Source: Bradyrhizobium sp. CB1015 (GTDB lineage: Bacteria > Pseudomonadota > Alphaproteobacteria > Rhizobiales > Xanthobacteraceae). From it: DNA of 64,000 bases. The notes under the pieces were generated by a model. The model saw only the letters and a program-made list of their open reading frames with translations, made no database searches and was not told the DNA's origin. The first letter of the stretch is position 1. Each line of letters begins with the position of its first letter. This document shows positions 32,331 to 42,053 of the stretch, piece by piece. Made by a program: the position numbers and the translations under genes. The DNA lies in assembly GCF_025200925.1 (NCBI RefSeq), contig NZ_CP104174.1, forward strand, positions 4,216,001 through 4,280,000, read 5' to 3'.

Positions 32331-33764
32331 ATGGCCACGGAGATCTCGGCAACCAGCCTGTTCCGTGGTCCTGACCGTGGCGTCAGCGACAACGTCGTGC
32401 TGCGGCACGACGGCGGCATCATCACCGACGTCGCGGAGGGGGCGGGGCCCGGGCCGCGCTCTTTCGTTATCCCGGCTTTCGTCAACGCCCATGATCACGC
32501 CCGCGCCACAGCATCGTCCTTCGGTGCCGTCGGGATGCCCCTGGAAAGCTGGATTCTGCGCACCGCGCTGGGCTCGCCGGTCGATCCCTATCTGACCGCC
32601 GTCTCGGCATTGGCCCGTTCCGCCAAGGCAGGCTGCGCGGCGATTATGGTCCATTACACGCGCCCGAGCGGGACGATGGCGCTGGTGGACGAGGCGAAGG
32701 CCGTTGCGAAAGCCGCATCCGACGTCGGCATCCGCATCGCGTTTGCATTGGCGGTGCGCGACCAGAATCCCATCGTCTATGGTGATGCCGAGCCCGTGCT
32801 CTCAGGGCTTCCCGGAGGCGATCGCAAGACCATCGAGGATCTCTTCGTTCGCGCGCCGATGTCGCCGAAAGCCTATATCGAGCTGACCGATGCGATTGCC
32901 GCAGCCGTCGCCGGACCGATGATTGACGTGCAGCTCGGGCCCGCCGGCGTGCAATGGTGCTCGAAGCCGCTGCTGGAGGCGGTGGCGGAGAACTCCGCGC
33001 GGACCGGCCGGCGCATCCACATGCATCTCTTGGAAACCGTGTATCAGCGCGCCTGGGCCGACCAGCACTTTTCGGATATGGTGCGCTGGCTTGGCGATGT
33101 CGGCTTTCTCTCCGAGCGGCTGACGCTGGCGCATTGCATTCACGCCCGGCCCGAAGAGCTCGAGATGATCGCGGCCTCCGGCGCGCGCATCGTCACCAAT
33201 TTCAGCTCGAACATGCATCTGCGCTCGGGCCTCGCCCCGATTGCCGCCGCACACAGATGCGGCTGCGCCATTACCGTCGGCGTCGACGGCCTGGCTTTGG
33301 ATGAGGATGACGACATTTTGCGCGAGATGCGGCTGGTGCAGATGGTCCATGGCGGCGTCGGCTTCAAGGCGACATGGACGCCGGCCGAAATGTTTTCGCT
33401 CGCCATCCGTAACGGCCGCCGCGCAACCGGCGCGCCTGGAAGTGGGGAGCTCGCCGCCGGCAATCCGGCCGACTACGTCGTGGTCGATCTCGATCGGCTG
33501 GATCGAGACCAGATCATGCCGGTCGACCCCATGGCGCTGCTGTTCGCGCGTGGCAACGCGTCGCTGGTGAAGGAGGTCGTCGTTGCCGGCAAGTCGATCG
33601 TGCGGGACGGGATCTGCGCCGGCGTCGACCTGCCGGCCGTCGAGCAGGAATTGCGGGCGATGTACCGCGCCAATGTCGGCAAGCTCGACAGCTTCCGGCG
33701 GATGTGGCCGTCCCTGTCGGATCGGCTGAGCGGCTGGTTCGAGCAGCAGCTGACCTGCGAGTGA
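32331..33764 (+). CDS. Amidohydrolase, SsnA/AtzB-like group
   Basis: A 477-residue amidohydrolase. NAHDHARATAS carries His54 and His56 of the metal site. HMHLLET, LAHCIHA and VGVDGLALDEDDDIL supply the later His, His and Asp of the subfamily. The C-terminal AGNPADYVVVDLDRL is the usual small beta domain. It lies 16 bases after the binding-protein gene with a TTGGAGGG ribosome site, so the imported compound is its probable substrate or precursor. The family includes chlorohydrolases, guanine deaminases and selenium-linked SsnA; the reaction here is unknown. Confidence 0.75.
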   Translation: MATEISATSLFRGPDRGVSDNVVLRHDGGIITDVAEGAGPGPRSFVIPAFVNAHDHARATASSFGAVGMPLESWILRTALGSPVDPYLTAVSALARSAKAGCAAIMVHYTRPSGTMALVDEAKAVAKAASDVGIRIAFALAVRDQNPIVYGDAEPVLSGLPGGDRKTIEDLFVRAPMSPKAYIELTDAIAAAVAGPMIDVQLGPAGVQWCSKPLLEAVAENSARTGRRIHMHLLETVYQRAWADQHFSDMVRWLGDVGFLSERLTLAHCIHARPEELEMIAASGARIVTNFSSNMHLRSGLAPIAAAHRCGCAITVGVDGLALDEDDDILREMRLVQMVHGGVGFKATWTPAEMFSLAIRNGRRATGAPGSGELAAGNPADYVVVDLDRLDRDQIMPVDPMALLFARGNASLVKEVVVAGKSIVRDGICAGVDLPAVEQELRAMYRANVGKLDSFRRMWPSLSDRLSGWFEQQLTCE

Positions 33765-33898
33765 CGCGCCGATGGGCCGCGACCGAATGTATATCAAACA
33801 GCGATAGCTGGTAGACGCAGCCGCGTCTGGCGCTTGACTGACCTGTAGGCTATCAGCTCCCCGATAGCTCGACACCAATCCCCTTCGAGGAGCCCCTG

Positions 33899-34807
33899 AT
33901 GCGCCTACCGACCGTTCTCCTGGCCCTGACATGTCTTGCGGGCGCAGCTTCAGCCGAAGACCTCACGGGCACGCTCCAGAAGGTGAAGGAGACCAGGAAG
34001 ATCACGCTGGGCTATCAGGAAGCCTCGGTCCCGTTCAGTTATCTCGACGGCAACCAGAAGCCGGTCGGCTTTGCCATGGACATCTGCCTCCGCATCGTCG
34101 AAGCCGTGAAGAAGCAGCTCGGCATGCCCGACATTTCCGTCGAGACCCTCGCAGTGACGTCGTCGAACCGCATTCCGCTGATGGTCAACGGCACGCTCGA
34201 CCTGCATTGCTCGGCGACCACCAACAATGCCGACCGCCAGAAGCAGGTCGCCTTCACCAACACGCATTTCCTCAGCGCGACGCGGTTCGCGGCCAGGAAG
34301 GCGGCGAATATCAAGACCATCGACGATCTCAAGGGCAGGGCGGTCACGGCGGTCGCCGGCTCGGTCAACCTGACGCAGCTCGCCAAGGTCAACACCGAGC
34401 GCAATCTCGGCATCAACATCATGCCGGCCAAGGACCAGGCCGAGGCGTTCCTGTTGCTGGAAACCGACCGCGCCCAGGCCTATGCACTCGACGACGTCCA
34501 GCTCGCGGTCGCGATCGCGCGGTCGAAGGAGCCGCAAGCGTTCATGATCAGCGAGGAGGCGTTCTCCAAACCCGAGCCTTACGGCATCATGCTGCGGCGA
34601 GAGGATGCGCCATTCAAGGCGCTCGCCGATCGCGCAACGGCGGAGCTTTATGCCAGCCCCGAGATCGAGGTGCTCTACAAGAAGTGGCTGCAATCGCCGA
34701 CACCGCCGAACGGCCTCAACTACAACGTCCCGATGTCATCAGCCTTGCGCAACGCCTTCAAGAAGCCGAGCTCGAGCGCCGATCCCGATGTCTACGTGGT
34801 GAATTGA
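33899..34807 (+). CDS. Polar amino-acid ABC solute-binding protein, orphan
   Basis: A 302-residue periplasmic protein with signal peptide MRLPTVLLALTCLAGAASA. The type II binding fold resembles GltI/AatJ glutamate-aspartate proteins (ITLGYQEASVPFSYLDGNQKPVGFAMDIC; VNGTLDLHCSATTNNADRQ). No permease or ATPase gene is adjacent, so it either uses a transporter elsewhere or has lost its partners. The 134 bases upstream contain no gene. Confidence 0.8.
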   Translation: MRLPTVLLALTCLAGAASAEDLTGTLQKVKETRKITLGYQEASVPFSYLDGNQKPVGFAMDICLRIVEAVKKQLGMPDISVETLAVTSSNRIPLMVNGTLDLHCSATTNNADRQKQVAFTNTHFLSATRFAARKAANIKTIDDLKGRAVTAVAGSVNLTQLAKVNTERNLGINIMPAKDQAEAFLLLETDRAQAYALDDVQLAVAIARSKEPQAFMISEEAFSKPEPYGIMLRREDAPFKALADRATAELYASPEIEVLYKKWLQSPTPPNGLNYNVPMSSALRNAFKKPSSSADPDVYVVN

Positions 34808-35234
34808 GGCGAGAGCACGCCTACGTCACGGTCGGGAAGCGCGTGATGGCGCTGGTCGACACCGATGCGCTGCATGTAAGTGCTATTTCGAGGAGACGAA
34901 GCTCGCGCGCATCCGCATCGGTGACAAGGTGCAGGTCCGCCTGATGGGCGAGAAGACCACGCTGACCGGTCACGTCGAAAGCATCGCCGCCGGCATCGAG
35001 GATCGCGACCGCGCGGAAGGCGCCAGCATGCTCGCCAACGTCAACCCGACCTTCAGCTGGGTGCGGCTCGCGCAACGCGTGCCAGTGCGCTTCGCGCTGG
35101 ACGATGTTCCGGGCAACGTGTCGCTGGTCGCCGGCCGCTCCGCGAGGGTGGAGGTTGGACTAACGCAGCGAGCAGATCATTTGCGCTTGGCCTGGGGAAA
35201 AACCGGCGACCAGCGTTTCAATGCCAAATCGTAA
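34808..35234 (+). pseudogene. Remnant of an HlyD/AaeA-type efflux adaptor
   Basis: Two frames together read like the C-terminal third of an HlyD-family adaptor of the AaeA type: VTVGKRVMALVDTDALHV in one frame, then YFEETKLARIRIGDKVQVRLMG and LANVNPTFSWVRLAQRVPVRF in another. The switch falls near 34882 and fits loss of one G in an expected SGYFEETK. The N-terminal two thirds are absent and no partner membrane protein is nearby. It begins directly after the stop of the preceding gene. Confidence 0.7.
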
Positions 35235-35273
35235 GGCTAATCCTGACTCGCGTGTATTGAGTCGGGGGACTGT

Positions 35274-35345
35274 ATGGGCGTTTGGTTTTTAGTCCTAGCA
35301 GCCTGTGTCGTCGGCGCGTTGCTGCTCTTGGCGTTCTGCCGATAG
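35274..35345 (+). CDS. Possible tiny membrane peptide, 23 residues
   Basis: The ATG is preceded by GTCGGGGGA. The product is almost entirely one hydrophobic helix (VWFLVLAACVVGALLLLAF). Too short for normal prediction. Its neighbours are similar tiny membrane proteins, which raises its plausibility. Confidence 0.35.
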   Translation: MGVWFLVLAACVVGALLLLAFCR

Positions 35346-35465
35346 CGCCGATAGCAGATGCAATTGTTGCTGCGAAGCATCAGCGAGCCGCGGAATAGCG
35401 GTTCCGGACCGATGGTTTTTGACTGTGCATGGATGAACGCGTTCACTTCCGGATGGGAGGCGGAC

Positions 35466-35546
35466 ATGAGCTGGTTGTTTGTGTTTCTCATCGCCGCAAG
35501 CGCAGTCGTTCTGATCGCCCATGCGATTGACGCGATGCGTTCTTGA
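35466..35546 (+). CDS. Tiny membrane protein, 26 residues
   Basis: The ATG at 35466 has a GGGAGG ribosome site 7 bases upstream. The product has one membrane helix (LFVFLIAASAVVLIA) and the tail AHAIDAMRS. The tail resembles that of the minus-strand protein at 43773-43865 (AHALDAYRT), so the two appear homologous. An in-frame longer start at 35358 has no comparable ribosome site. Function unknown. Confidence 0.5.
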   Translation: MSWLFVFLIAASAVVLIAHAIDAMRS

Positions 35547-35671
35547 TACTGCTTGTGACTCGGTTTCGTCGGTAGCTAGGTAAGCGCCGAGATTGTTCCG
35601 AGGCGGGCAAGCGTCAATTTGAGGAACCTGGCCCTGCAGGCCAAGGTTGTCACAGCAGGAGGAATACGATC

Positions 35672-35776
35672 ATGCTTGCGTTCTATCTGCCGTTCATCAT
35701 TTTCGGAGCGATGCTTGAAGCGATTTCGAATCAGAATGTATCTGCGCCCATCCAGGAGCCGCCAAGCTTCGACTAG
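35672..35776 (+). CDS. Tiny membrane-associated protein, 34 residues
   Basis: A strong AGGAGGA ribosome site lies about 10 bases before the ATG. The N-terminal half is a hydrophobic helix (LAFYLPFIIFGAMLEAI) and the C-terminal half is polar and Pro-rich. A GGAAC-N17-GGTT promoter-like pair (35623-35648) sits just upstream and may be an EcfG-type site. No family is recognised. Confidence 0.45.
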   Translation: MLAFYLPFIIFGAMLEAISNQNVSAPIQEPPSFD

Positions 35777-35825
35777 ACGCCGATCCCCTTGCGCAGTCTC
35801 TGGTAACTGACCTGGCAGCGTCGGC

Positions 35826-37038
35826 TTAGATATTCGAATATTTCTTCAGCTCCAGCCGCGCGAGCTGGTTCCGGTGCACCTCATCCGGCCCGTCGGCAAG
35901 CCTCAGCAAACGCGCGGTGGCATAAGCCTGGGTCAGTCCGAAATCGTTCGAGGTGCCGCCGCCGCCATGGGCCTGAATGGCCCAATCGATGATCTGGCAG
36001 GCCATGTTGGGCACGGCGACCTTGATCATGGCGATCTCGGCCTTCGCGACCTTGTTGCCGACCGTATCCATCGCATAGGCGGCGTTCAGCGTCAGCAGCC
36101 GGGCCTGCTCGATCATGATGCGGGCTTCGGCGATGCGCTCCTGCGTCACCGTCTGCTCCGAGACCGGCTTGCCGAATGCAACCCGGCTGCGCACGCGGCG
36201 GCACATCTTCTCCAGCGTGCGCTCGGCAAGGCCGATCAGGCGCATGCAGTGATGAATGCGGCCGGGCCCGAGGCGGCCTTGCGCGATCTCGAAGCCGCGG
36301 CCCTCGCCGAGCAGCATGTTCTCCTTCGGGACCCGCACATTGGTGAAGACCACTTCGGAGGCGCGGTCCGGCACGCCGTAGAAGCCGAACAGGGGGCAGG
36401 GGACGTTTCACCTCGATGCCGGGCGTATCCATCGGCACCAGGATCATGGATTGCTGCTTATGGCGGTCCGGATTGTCAGGATCGGTCTTGCCCATGAAGA
36501 TGCAGATCTTGCAACGCGGGTCGGTCGCGTTCGTCGTGTACCATTTGCGACCGTTGATGACGTAATGGTCGCCGTCGCGCACGATCGAGCTTTCGATGTT
36601 GGTCGCATCCGATGATGCGACCGCAGGCTCCGTCATGGCGAAGCAGGAGCGGATTTCGCCCGCGAGCAGCGGCTTCAGCCAGCGCTCCTTGTCCTGCTCG
36701 GAGCCGTAGCGCTCCAGCACCTCCATGTTGCCAGTGTCGGGTGCCGAGCAGTTGAACACCTCCGGCGCGAGATGCGAGCGGCCCATCACCTCGCAGAGCG
36801 GGGCATATTCGAGATTGGTGAGACCCGCGCCGTGATTGCTCTCGGGCAGGAACAGATTCCAGAGCCCCTCGGCGCGCGCCAGCGGCTTCAGCTCCTCGAT
36901 GACCGGATAGACCTTCCATGGCCCGAGCTCTTCGGCCTCGCGATAGAACCGCTCCTCGTTCGGATAGATGTGCCGGTCCATGAAGCTTTCGAGCTTGCGC
37001 TTGAGCTCGACGACTTTGGGCGAGATCGGGTAGAGCAT
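35826..37038 (-). pseudogene. Acyl-CoA dehydrogenase with one-base frameshift
   Basis: A 1213-base reading region equal to 404 codons plus one extra base. The N-terminal part (37038 to about 36400) holds the helical domain and [37 protein letters not shown]. The C-terminal part, in another frame, continues with [27 protein letters not shown] and [22 protein letters not shown] through [34 protein letters not shown]. The break lies at a run of five G (36392-36396), where one base appears inserted. Both halves are well conserved, so this is a recent mutation or a sequencing error. It resembles the ACAD10/11-like group. Confidence 0.8.
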
Positions 37039-37067
37039 CTCTGGTCTCCTTGATCGATGGACGGCAG

Positions 37068-38186
37068 CTAGCCAATTTCGAGATAGTCCGGATCAGGCAG
37101 CTTGGGGAACGGCGCGGTCGGCAGCGTCTGGTACCAGAACGCCACCGAGGCAATGTCGTCCTGCAAGGGAAGATACTTTGCCTCCTTGACGCCCGGCAGC
37201 CAGCCGAGCGCCTGGATCGTCACGCGGAGGTCCGAGCGGAAGCGTATGGGATCGGGAATGTGCCAGCGGTATAGACCGAAACGTTGCTGCGATTTGTAGA
37301 CACCATCGGGACGGATCACCTGCGGCAGGCCGGAATACGGCGTGGTGAATTCCTGGTAGCGCGACTGCTGTGCGGGGCCCTGGCCGGAATGGGCGACGTA
37401 GGGGTCGAAATTGTACGCGCCGCAGAAATAGTCCTCGGTGCCGGTGCCGCAGATGGTTGGAAATTCGCCGTCGCCGTCGATGAAGAACTTGATCTCGCCT
37501 TCGCCCCACCAGCCGTTGTTGTTGACGCCCCAGGCCATGTAGGTGCCGACGTATTGGCCGGCGCCGGTGATGCCGTCGAGGATGGTGTACACCTCTTTGT
37601 AAGGCAGCGGATTGGTACGGCGGAATTGTGCGTGGAAATAGGCGCAATCTTCGGGCACGTCGGTAAGCACATAATTGATCTGGTAGTAGACCGTGAGCTG
37701 CTCCTCGCTGCGGTTCTCCAGCGTGAAGCGCGCGTGCTTGCGGAACGGCATTTCCCAATAGCAGTTGAAGGCGCGGCCGGGATTGACGCAGACCGCGAGC
37801 GAGGAAACCTGTGCAAACTCCTCCCAACCGCAGGCGAAGAAGTCGCCGGCCGGGCATTCGACGCTCGGCTGTTCCTGGTCGTCCCAATAGACGCGCAGGA
37901 TAGAGTGACGCAGCCGCCCGCGCGCCAGCGTCATCCAGACCTGCTGGATCGCGCCTTGGCCCTGGATGTCGGCGAGCGTGAAGATCGCACCGGGCTCGAT
38001 GATGACGTAAGGAGAGACCTTCCAGCCCTGGCCGAGATCGCGTGCCTGACGCGCGGCGGGGCCGTCGACGGACATGCCGCCTTTGCCCTTCTCTCCGGTG
38101 AAGTTCTCCGGGCTGATCGAGCGCGTCAGCGCATTCGACAGGCGCGACAGATTGCCGAGCTGCATGCCCAATCCGGAAAACGTCAT
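37068..38186 (-). CDS. DUF2961 / GH172-like glycoside hydrolase
   Basis: A 372-residue protein recognised as DUF2961, now GH172, whose founding member is a difructose-anhydride alpha-fructofuranosidase. Characteristic segments are [60 protein letters not shown] and the acidic [33 protein letters not shown], which holds candidate catalytic Glu residues. No signal peptide is seen, so it is cytoplasmic. It is 30 bases upstream of the broken acyl-CoA dehydrogenase on the same strand, with no sugar transporter nearby. Confidence 0.75.
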   Translation of the reverse strand: MTFSGLGMQLGNLSRLSNALTRSISPENFTGEKGKGGMSVDGPAARQARDLGQGWKVSPYVIIEPGAIFTLADIQGQGAIQQVWMTLARGRLRHSILRVYWDDQEQPSVECPAGDFFACGWEEFAQVSSLAVCVNPGRAFNCYWEMPFRKHARFTLENRSEEQLTVYYQINYVLTDVPEDCAYFHAQFRRTNPLPYKEVYTILDGITGAGQYVGTYMAWGVNNNGWWGEGEIKFFIDGDGEFPTICGTGTEDYFCGAYNFDPYVAHSGQGPAQQSRYQEFTTPYSGLPQVIRPDGVYKSQQRFGLYRWHIPDPIRFRSDLRVTIQALGWLPGVKEAKYLPLQDDIASVAFWYQTLPTAPFPKLPDPDYLEIG

Positions 38187-38301
38187 GATGCCCTCGGTGC
38201 GGGGTTAGCGATGACCCGGTATATCGCGCTCGAATTGACCAAAACGTGAAGATGATCGTGTTCACGCGGCGCAATCCGGGGTCGTGCGTCATGGCAAGAA
38301 T

Positions 38302-38332
38302 CCCGGATTACGCTGCGCTCCATCCGGGCTAC
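38302..38332. repeat. Short extragenic hairpin repeat
   Basis: CCCGGAT-TACGCTGCGCTCC-ATCCGGG forms a 7-base stem, part of a dispersed element common in Bradyrhizobium intergenic DNA. It lies between the GH172-like gene and the end of the acyl-CoA synthetase gene. Confidence 0.5.
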
Positions 38333-38356
38333 AAGGTCGACGCCTTTGCGCGCGGC

Positions 38357-39982
38357 TCATGCGACGCGATACTCCTTGAATCGCTCGCGCAGCGCTGATT
38401 TCAGCACCTTGCCGGTGCCGGTCATCGGGAATTCGTCGAGGAATTCGACGGCGTCCGGCAGCCACCAGCTCGCGATCTTCGGACGCATGTGCTCGAGCAG
38501 CGTCTTGCCGTCGACCGTCGCTCCCTTCTTGCGGACGACGAGGAGCAGGGGGCGCTCCTGCCATTTCTCGTGGCTGATCGCGACGACGGCAGCTTGCAGC
38601 ACGTCGGGGTGGGACAGGGCGATGTCCTCGAGCTGGATCGAGGAGATCCACTCGCCGCCGGACTTGATCACGTCCTTGGAGCGGTCGGTCAGCGTGACAT
38701 GGCCTTGCGGGTCGATCACGGCCATGTCGCCGGTGATCAGCCAGCCGTCGCGGTCGAGGCCTTCGTCCAGCTTCATGTAGCCGGAGGCGACCCAGGGCCC
38801 GCGGGCGCGCAAATGCCCGACCGTCTTGCCGTCGCGCGGCAGCTCGACGCCGGCGTCGTCGACGATGCGCAAATGCGTGCCGAAGCAGGCGCGGCCTGAG
38901 ACCTGGCGGCGGTCGAATCTCTCCTTCTCGCTGAGATGCTCCGAGCCTGGCCGCAGGCCCGGCATCGAGCAGCCGAGCGCCTCGGTCATGCCCCAGGCCT
39001 GGATGTAATCGACATTGTACTCGCGCTTGAGCTTCTCGACCATCGCGCGCGGCGGGGCCGAGCCCGACGACAACGTCGCGCGCAAGGTCGAGAATCTGTT
39101 GCCGGTCCGCCCGAGCCAATCGAGCAGGATCAGCCAGAAGCTCGGCACGCCCGCCGACAGCGTCACCTTCTCGCCTTCCAGCAACTCATAGAGCTTGTCC
39201 GGCTCGTAGTTGCGGCCGGGCAGCACCAGCTTGGAGCCGGTATAGGGCGCGGTGAAAGGCATGTTCCAGCCGTTGCCGTGGAACAGCGGCGCCATCGGCA
39301 TCATCACCTCGCGCACGCCTTCGACGTGTCCCGCAAGGAAGTCGAAGTTGCAGCCGGTCATGGTTTGCAGGATCGCGGCGCGGTGCGAGTAGATCACGCC
39401 CTTGGGATTGCCCGTCGTGCCCGAAGTGTAACAGATCGTCGAGGCGGACTTCTCATCGAACTCCGGCCAGACGAAGCCGGCATCGTTCTCGGGTCCCAGA
39501 AGCTCTTCGTAACAATGCACGTTCGCGAGCTTCGTCTCGGGCATCCGCTCGCGCGAGGACATCACAACATAGGCCTCGACCGTCTTCAGCTGCGGCGCGA
39601 TCGCCTGCACGATCGGCAGCGTGGCGCGGTCGATGAAGAGCAGGCGGTCCTCGGCATGGTTGATGATGTAGACGAGTTGCTCGGGAAACAGCCTGGGATT
39701 GACGGTGTGCAGCACGTAGCCCATGCCCGGCGCGGCGTAAAACATCTCGAAATGCCGGTGCGTATTCCAGGCCAGCGTTCCGACGCGGTCGCCTTGCTTC
39801 ATGCCGAGCCGCTTCAGCGCCAGCGCCATGCGCTTGATGCGCGGATGGGCCTCGGCATAGGTATAGCGATGGATGTCGCCCTCGATCTCGCGTGCGACGA
39901 TCTCGGCTTCGCCATGATAGTCGGCCGCATACTGGATCAGGCCGCTGATCAGCAGCGGCATGTCCATCATCAATCCCTGCAT
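38357..39982 (-). CDS. Acyl-CoA synthetase (AMP-forming)
   Basis: A 541-residue adenylating enzyme. The P-loop is TICYTSGTTGNPKGVIYSH, followed by QAWGMTEALG (A5), YMKLDEGLDRDGWLITGDMAV and DRSKDVIKSGGEWIS (A8 hinge). The catalytic Lys region is MTGTGKVLKSALRERF near the C-terminus. It activates a medium- or long-chain fatty acid or aromatic acid to its CoA thioester. The start at 39982 has a GGAGGA ribosome site. It is co-oriented with the acyl-CoA dehydrogenase and could prime its substrate. Confidence 0.85.
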   Translation of the reverse strand: MQGLMMDMPLLISGLIQYAADYHGEAEIVAREIEGDIHRYTYAEAHPRIKRMALALKRLGMKQGDRVGTLAWNTHRHFEMFYAAPGMGYVLHTVNPRLFPEQLVYIINHAEDRLLFIDRATLPIVQAIAPQLKTVEAYVVMSSRERMPETKLANVHCYEELLGPENDAGFVWPEFDEKSASTICYTSGTTGNPKGVIYSHRAAILQTMTGCNFDFLAGHVEGVREVMMPMAPLFHGNGWNMPFTAPYTGSKLVLPGRNYEPDKLYELLEGEKVTLSAGVPSFWLILLDWLGRTGNRFSTLRATLSSGSAPPRAMVEKLKREYNVDYIQAWGMTEALGCSMPGLRPGSEHLSEKERFDRRQVSGRACFGTHLRIVDDAGVELPRDGKTVGHLRARGPWVASGYMKLDEGLDRDGWLITGDMAVIDPQGHVTLTDRSKDVIKSGGEWISSIQLEDIALSHPDVLQAAVVAISHEKWQERPLLLVVRKKGATVDGKTLLEHMRPKIASWWLPDAVEFLDEFPMTGTGKVLKSALRERFKEYRVA

Positions 39983-40159
39983 GGTTTTCCTCCGGATTGC
40001 CACGTCGTTGCATGGCCTAGGCTTGTGATTTGCGCTTGAGGTTAGCGGAACGTCACGCAGCGTTCACGCAAAAAACAATCAGCGTGATTGCATGCCGCGC
40101 TTTTTCGGCGCTAACGTGCGGTGAGCTGCCGGCGAAGCAGCATGCGCGGGAGGAATCGA

Positions 40160-42013
40160 ATGTCAGCGGAAAGACACAAGACCGATGCAACCGGCGCATC
40201 TACGGTCGATATTTCCGCCCTCCGTGCCCGCTATCGCGACGAGCGCGACCGCCGTCTGCGCGCCGAGGGCAAGGCGCAGTATGTCGAGGTCACGGGCGAG
40301 TTCGGCCGTTATCTCGATGACCCCTGGGCCGATCCCGGCTTTGCGCGCGCAGCCATCAGCGAAGCGACCGAAGTGCTCATCGTCGGTGGTGGCTTCGGCG
40401 GCCTGCTGTGTGGCGCGCGATTGCGCGAGGCCGGCGTCGAGAATTTTCGTATCGTGGAAAAGGCCGCCGACTTCGGCGGCACCTGGTACTGGAATCGTTA
40501 TCCCGGCGCTGCCTGCGATACCGAGAGCTATATCTATCTGCCGCTGCTGGAAGAGACCGGCTACATGCCGGTGCGCAAATATGCGCGGGCGCCGGAGATC
40601 TACGAGCACTCGCGCCGCATCGGTCGGCATTTCGGGCTCTACGAGCGCGCGCTGTTTCAGACCGTGATCTCGCGGATGTCCTGGCAGGAGCATGAGGCGC
40701 GTTGGCTGGTCGAGACCGATCGTGGCGACCAGATCCGCGCACGCTTCGTCATCCTCGCCGGCGGACCGCTCAGCCGTCCGAAGCTGCCGGGCATTGCCGG
40801 CATCGAGACGTTCAAGGGGCACAGCTTTCATACCAGCCGCTGGGATTACGGCTACACCGGCGGCAATGCGGACGGTGGTCTGACCGGTCTTGCCGACAAG
40901 CGCGTCGGCATCATCGGCACCGGCGCCACCGCCGTGCAATGCGTGCCGCATCTCGGCCGCTCGGCCAAGGAGCTCTATGTGTTCCAGCGGACGCCGTCCG
41001 CGATCGGCGTTCGCGACGATCGTCCGACGGACCCGGCCTGGGCGCAGAGCCTTAAGCCAGGCTGGCAGCGAGAGCGCATGGACAATTTTACCGCCGTGAT
41101 TTCAGGCGAGCCGTTCGAGCAGGATCTGGTGCAGGACGGCTGGACCGGCCTGCTCGGCGAGATCCTGCTGGCACCGCGCCGGCAACCCCAGCCGGTGACC
41201 TCGCTGGAGGAGGCGCTGAAGGTGATCGAGCAGGCCGACTACCGCAAGATGGAGGAGATCCGCGCGCGCGTCGACACGGTGGTCAAGGACGGGGCGACCG
41301 CGGCTGCGCTCAAGCCCTGGTACAAGGCGTTCTGCAAGCGCCCCTGCTTCCACGACGAATATCTCGATACGTTCAACCGTCCCAACGTGCATCTCGTCGA
41401 TACCGGGGGGAAGGGCGTCGAACGCATCACCGAGAATGCCGTCGTCGTCGACGGCAAGGCCTACGAGCTCGACTGCCTGATCTATGCCAGCGGCTTCGAG
41501 GTCGGCACCGATTACGCGCGCCGCATGGGCTTCGAGGTCTATGGCCGCGACGGCATGAGCCTGTCCGAGCGCTGGCAGGACGGCGTCAAGACGCTGCACG
41601 GCTTCTACAGCCGCGGCTTTCCGAACTGCTTCCTGATCGTCACCGTGCAGGCCGGCCAGAGCGCCAATTTTCCGCACATCATCGACGAGCAGTCGCAGCA
41701 CATCGCCTATGTCATCAAGGAGGCGCGCGGGCGCAAGGTACGCACCCTGGAGCCGACGCATGCCGCCGAGAACGCCTGGGTCGAGGAGGTCGTCAAGGCC
41801 GCACTCGGCCGGCAGACCTATCTCGCCGAATGCACACCGGGTTACTACAACAACGAAGGCGTGTTCGATCCGATCGCGGCAAGAAACAGCCAATATTGGC
41901 GCGGGCCGGTGGCATTCCTGCGGCTGCTCGAGAAATGGCGCAAGGAAGGCAATCTGGATGGCCTCGAATTGTCCTATGATCAGGCCATGGAGTCGGCGCG
42001 TTTCGCCGGCTAA
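40160..42013 (+). CDS. Baeyer-Villiger-type flavin monooxygenase
   Basis: A 617-residue FAD/NADPH monooxygenase. The FAD motif is [17 protein letters not shown] near residue 73, the Baeyer-Villiger fingerprint is [12 protein letters not shown], and the NADPH motif is [18 protein letters not shown]. It has an N-terminal extension of about 70 residues, as in the larger cyclic-ketone monooxygenase relatives. It inserts oxygen next to a carbonyl group, making esters or lactones. It is divergent from the acyl-CoA synthetase. A GGGAGGAATC ribosome site supports the start. Confidence 0.85.
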   Translation: MSAERHKTDATGASTVDISALRARYRDERDRRLRAEGKAQYVEVTGEFGRYLDDPWADPGFARAAISEATEVLIVGGGFGGLLCGARLREAGVENFRIVEKAADFGGTWYWNRYPGAACDTESYIYLPLLEETGYMPVRKYARAPEIYEHSRRIGRHFGLYERALFQTVISRMSWQEHEARWLVETDRGDQIRARFVILAGGPLSRPKLPGIAGIETFKGHSFHTSRWDYGYTGGNADGGLTGLADKRVGIIGTGATAVQCVPHLGRSAKELYVFQRTPSAIGVRDDRPTDPAWAQSLKPGWQRERMDNFTAVISGEPFEQDLVQDGWTGLLGEILLAPRRQPQPVTSLEEALKVIEQADYRKMEEIRARVDTVVKDGATAAALKPWYKAFCKRPCFHDEYLDTFNRPNVHLVDTGGKGVERITENAVVVDGKAYELDCLIYASGFEVGTDYARRMGFEVYGRDGMSLSERWQDGVKTLHGFYSRGFPNCFLIVTVQAGQSANFPHIIDEQSQHIAYVIKEARGRKVRTLEPTHAAENAWVEEVVKAALGRQTYLAECTPGYYNNEGVFDPIAARNSQYWRGPVAFLRLLEKWRKEGNLDGLELSYDQAMESARFAG

Positions 42014-42053
42014 GATTGCGCCGCCAAGCGGTACAGGACAGGAGAGGTTGGGC

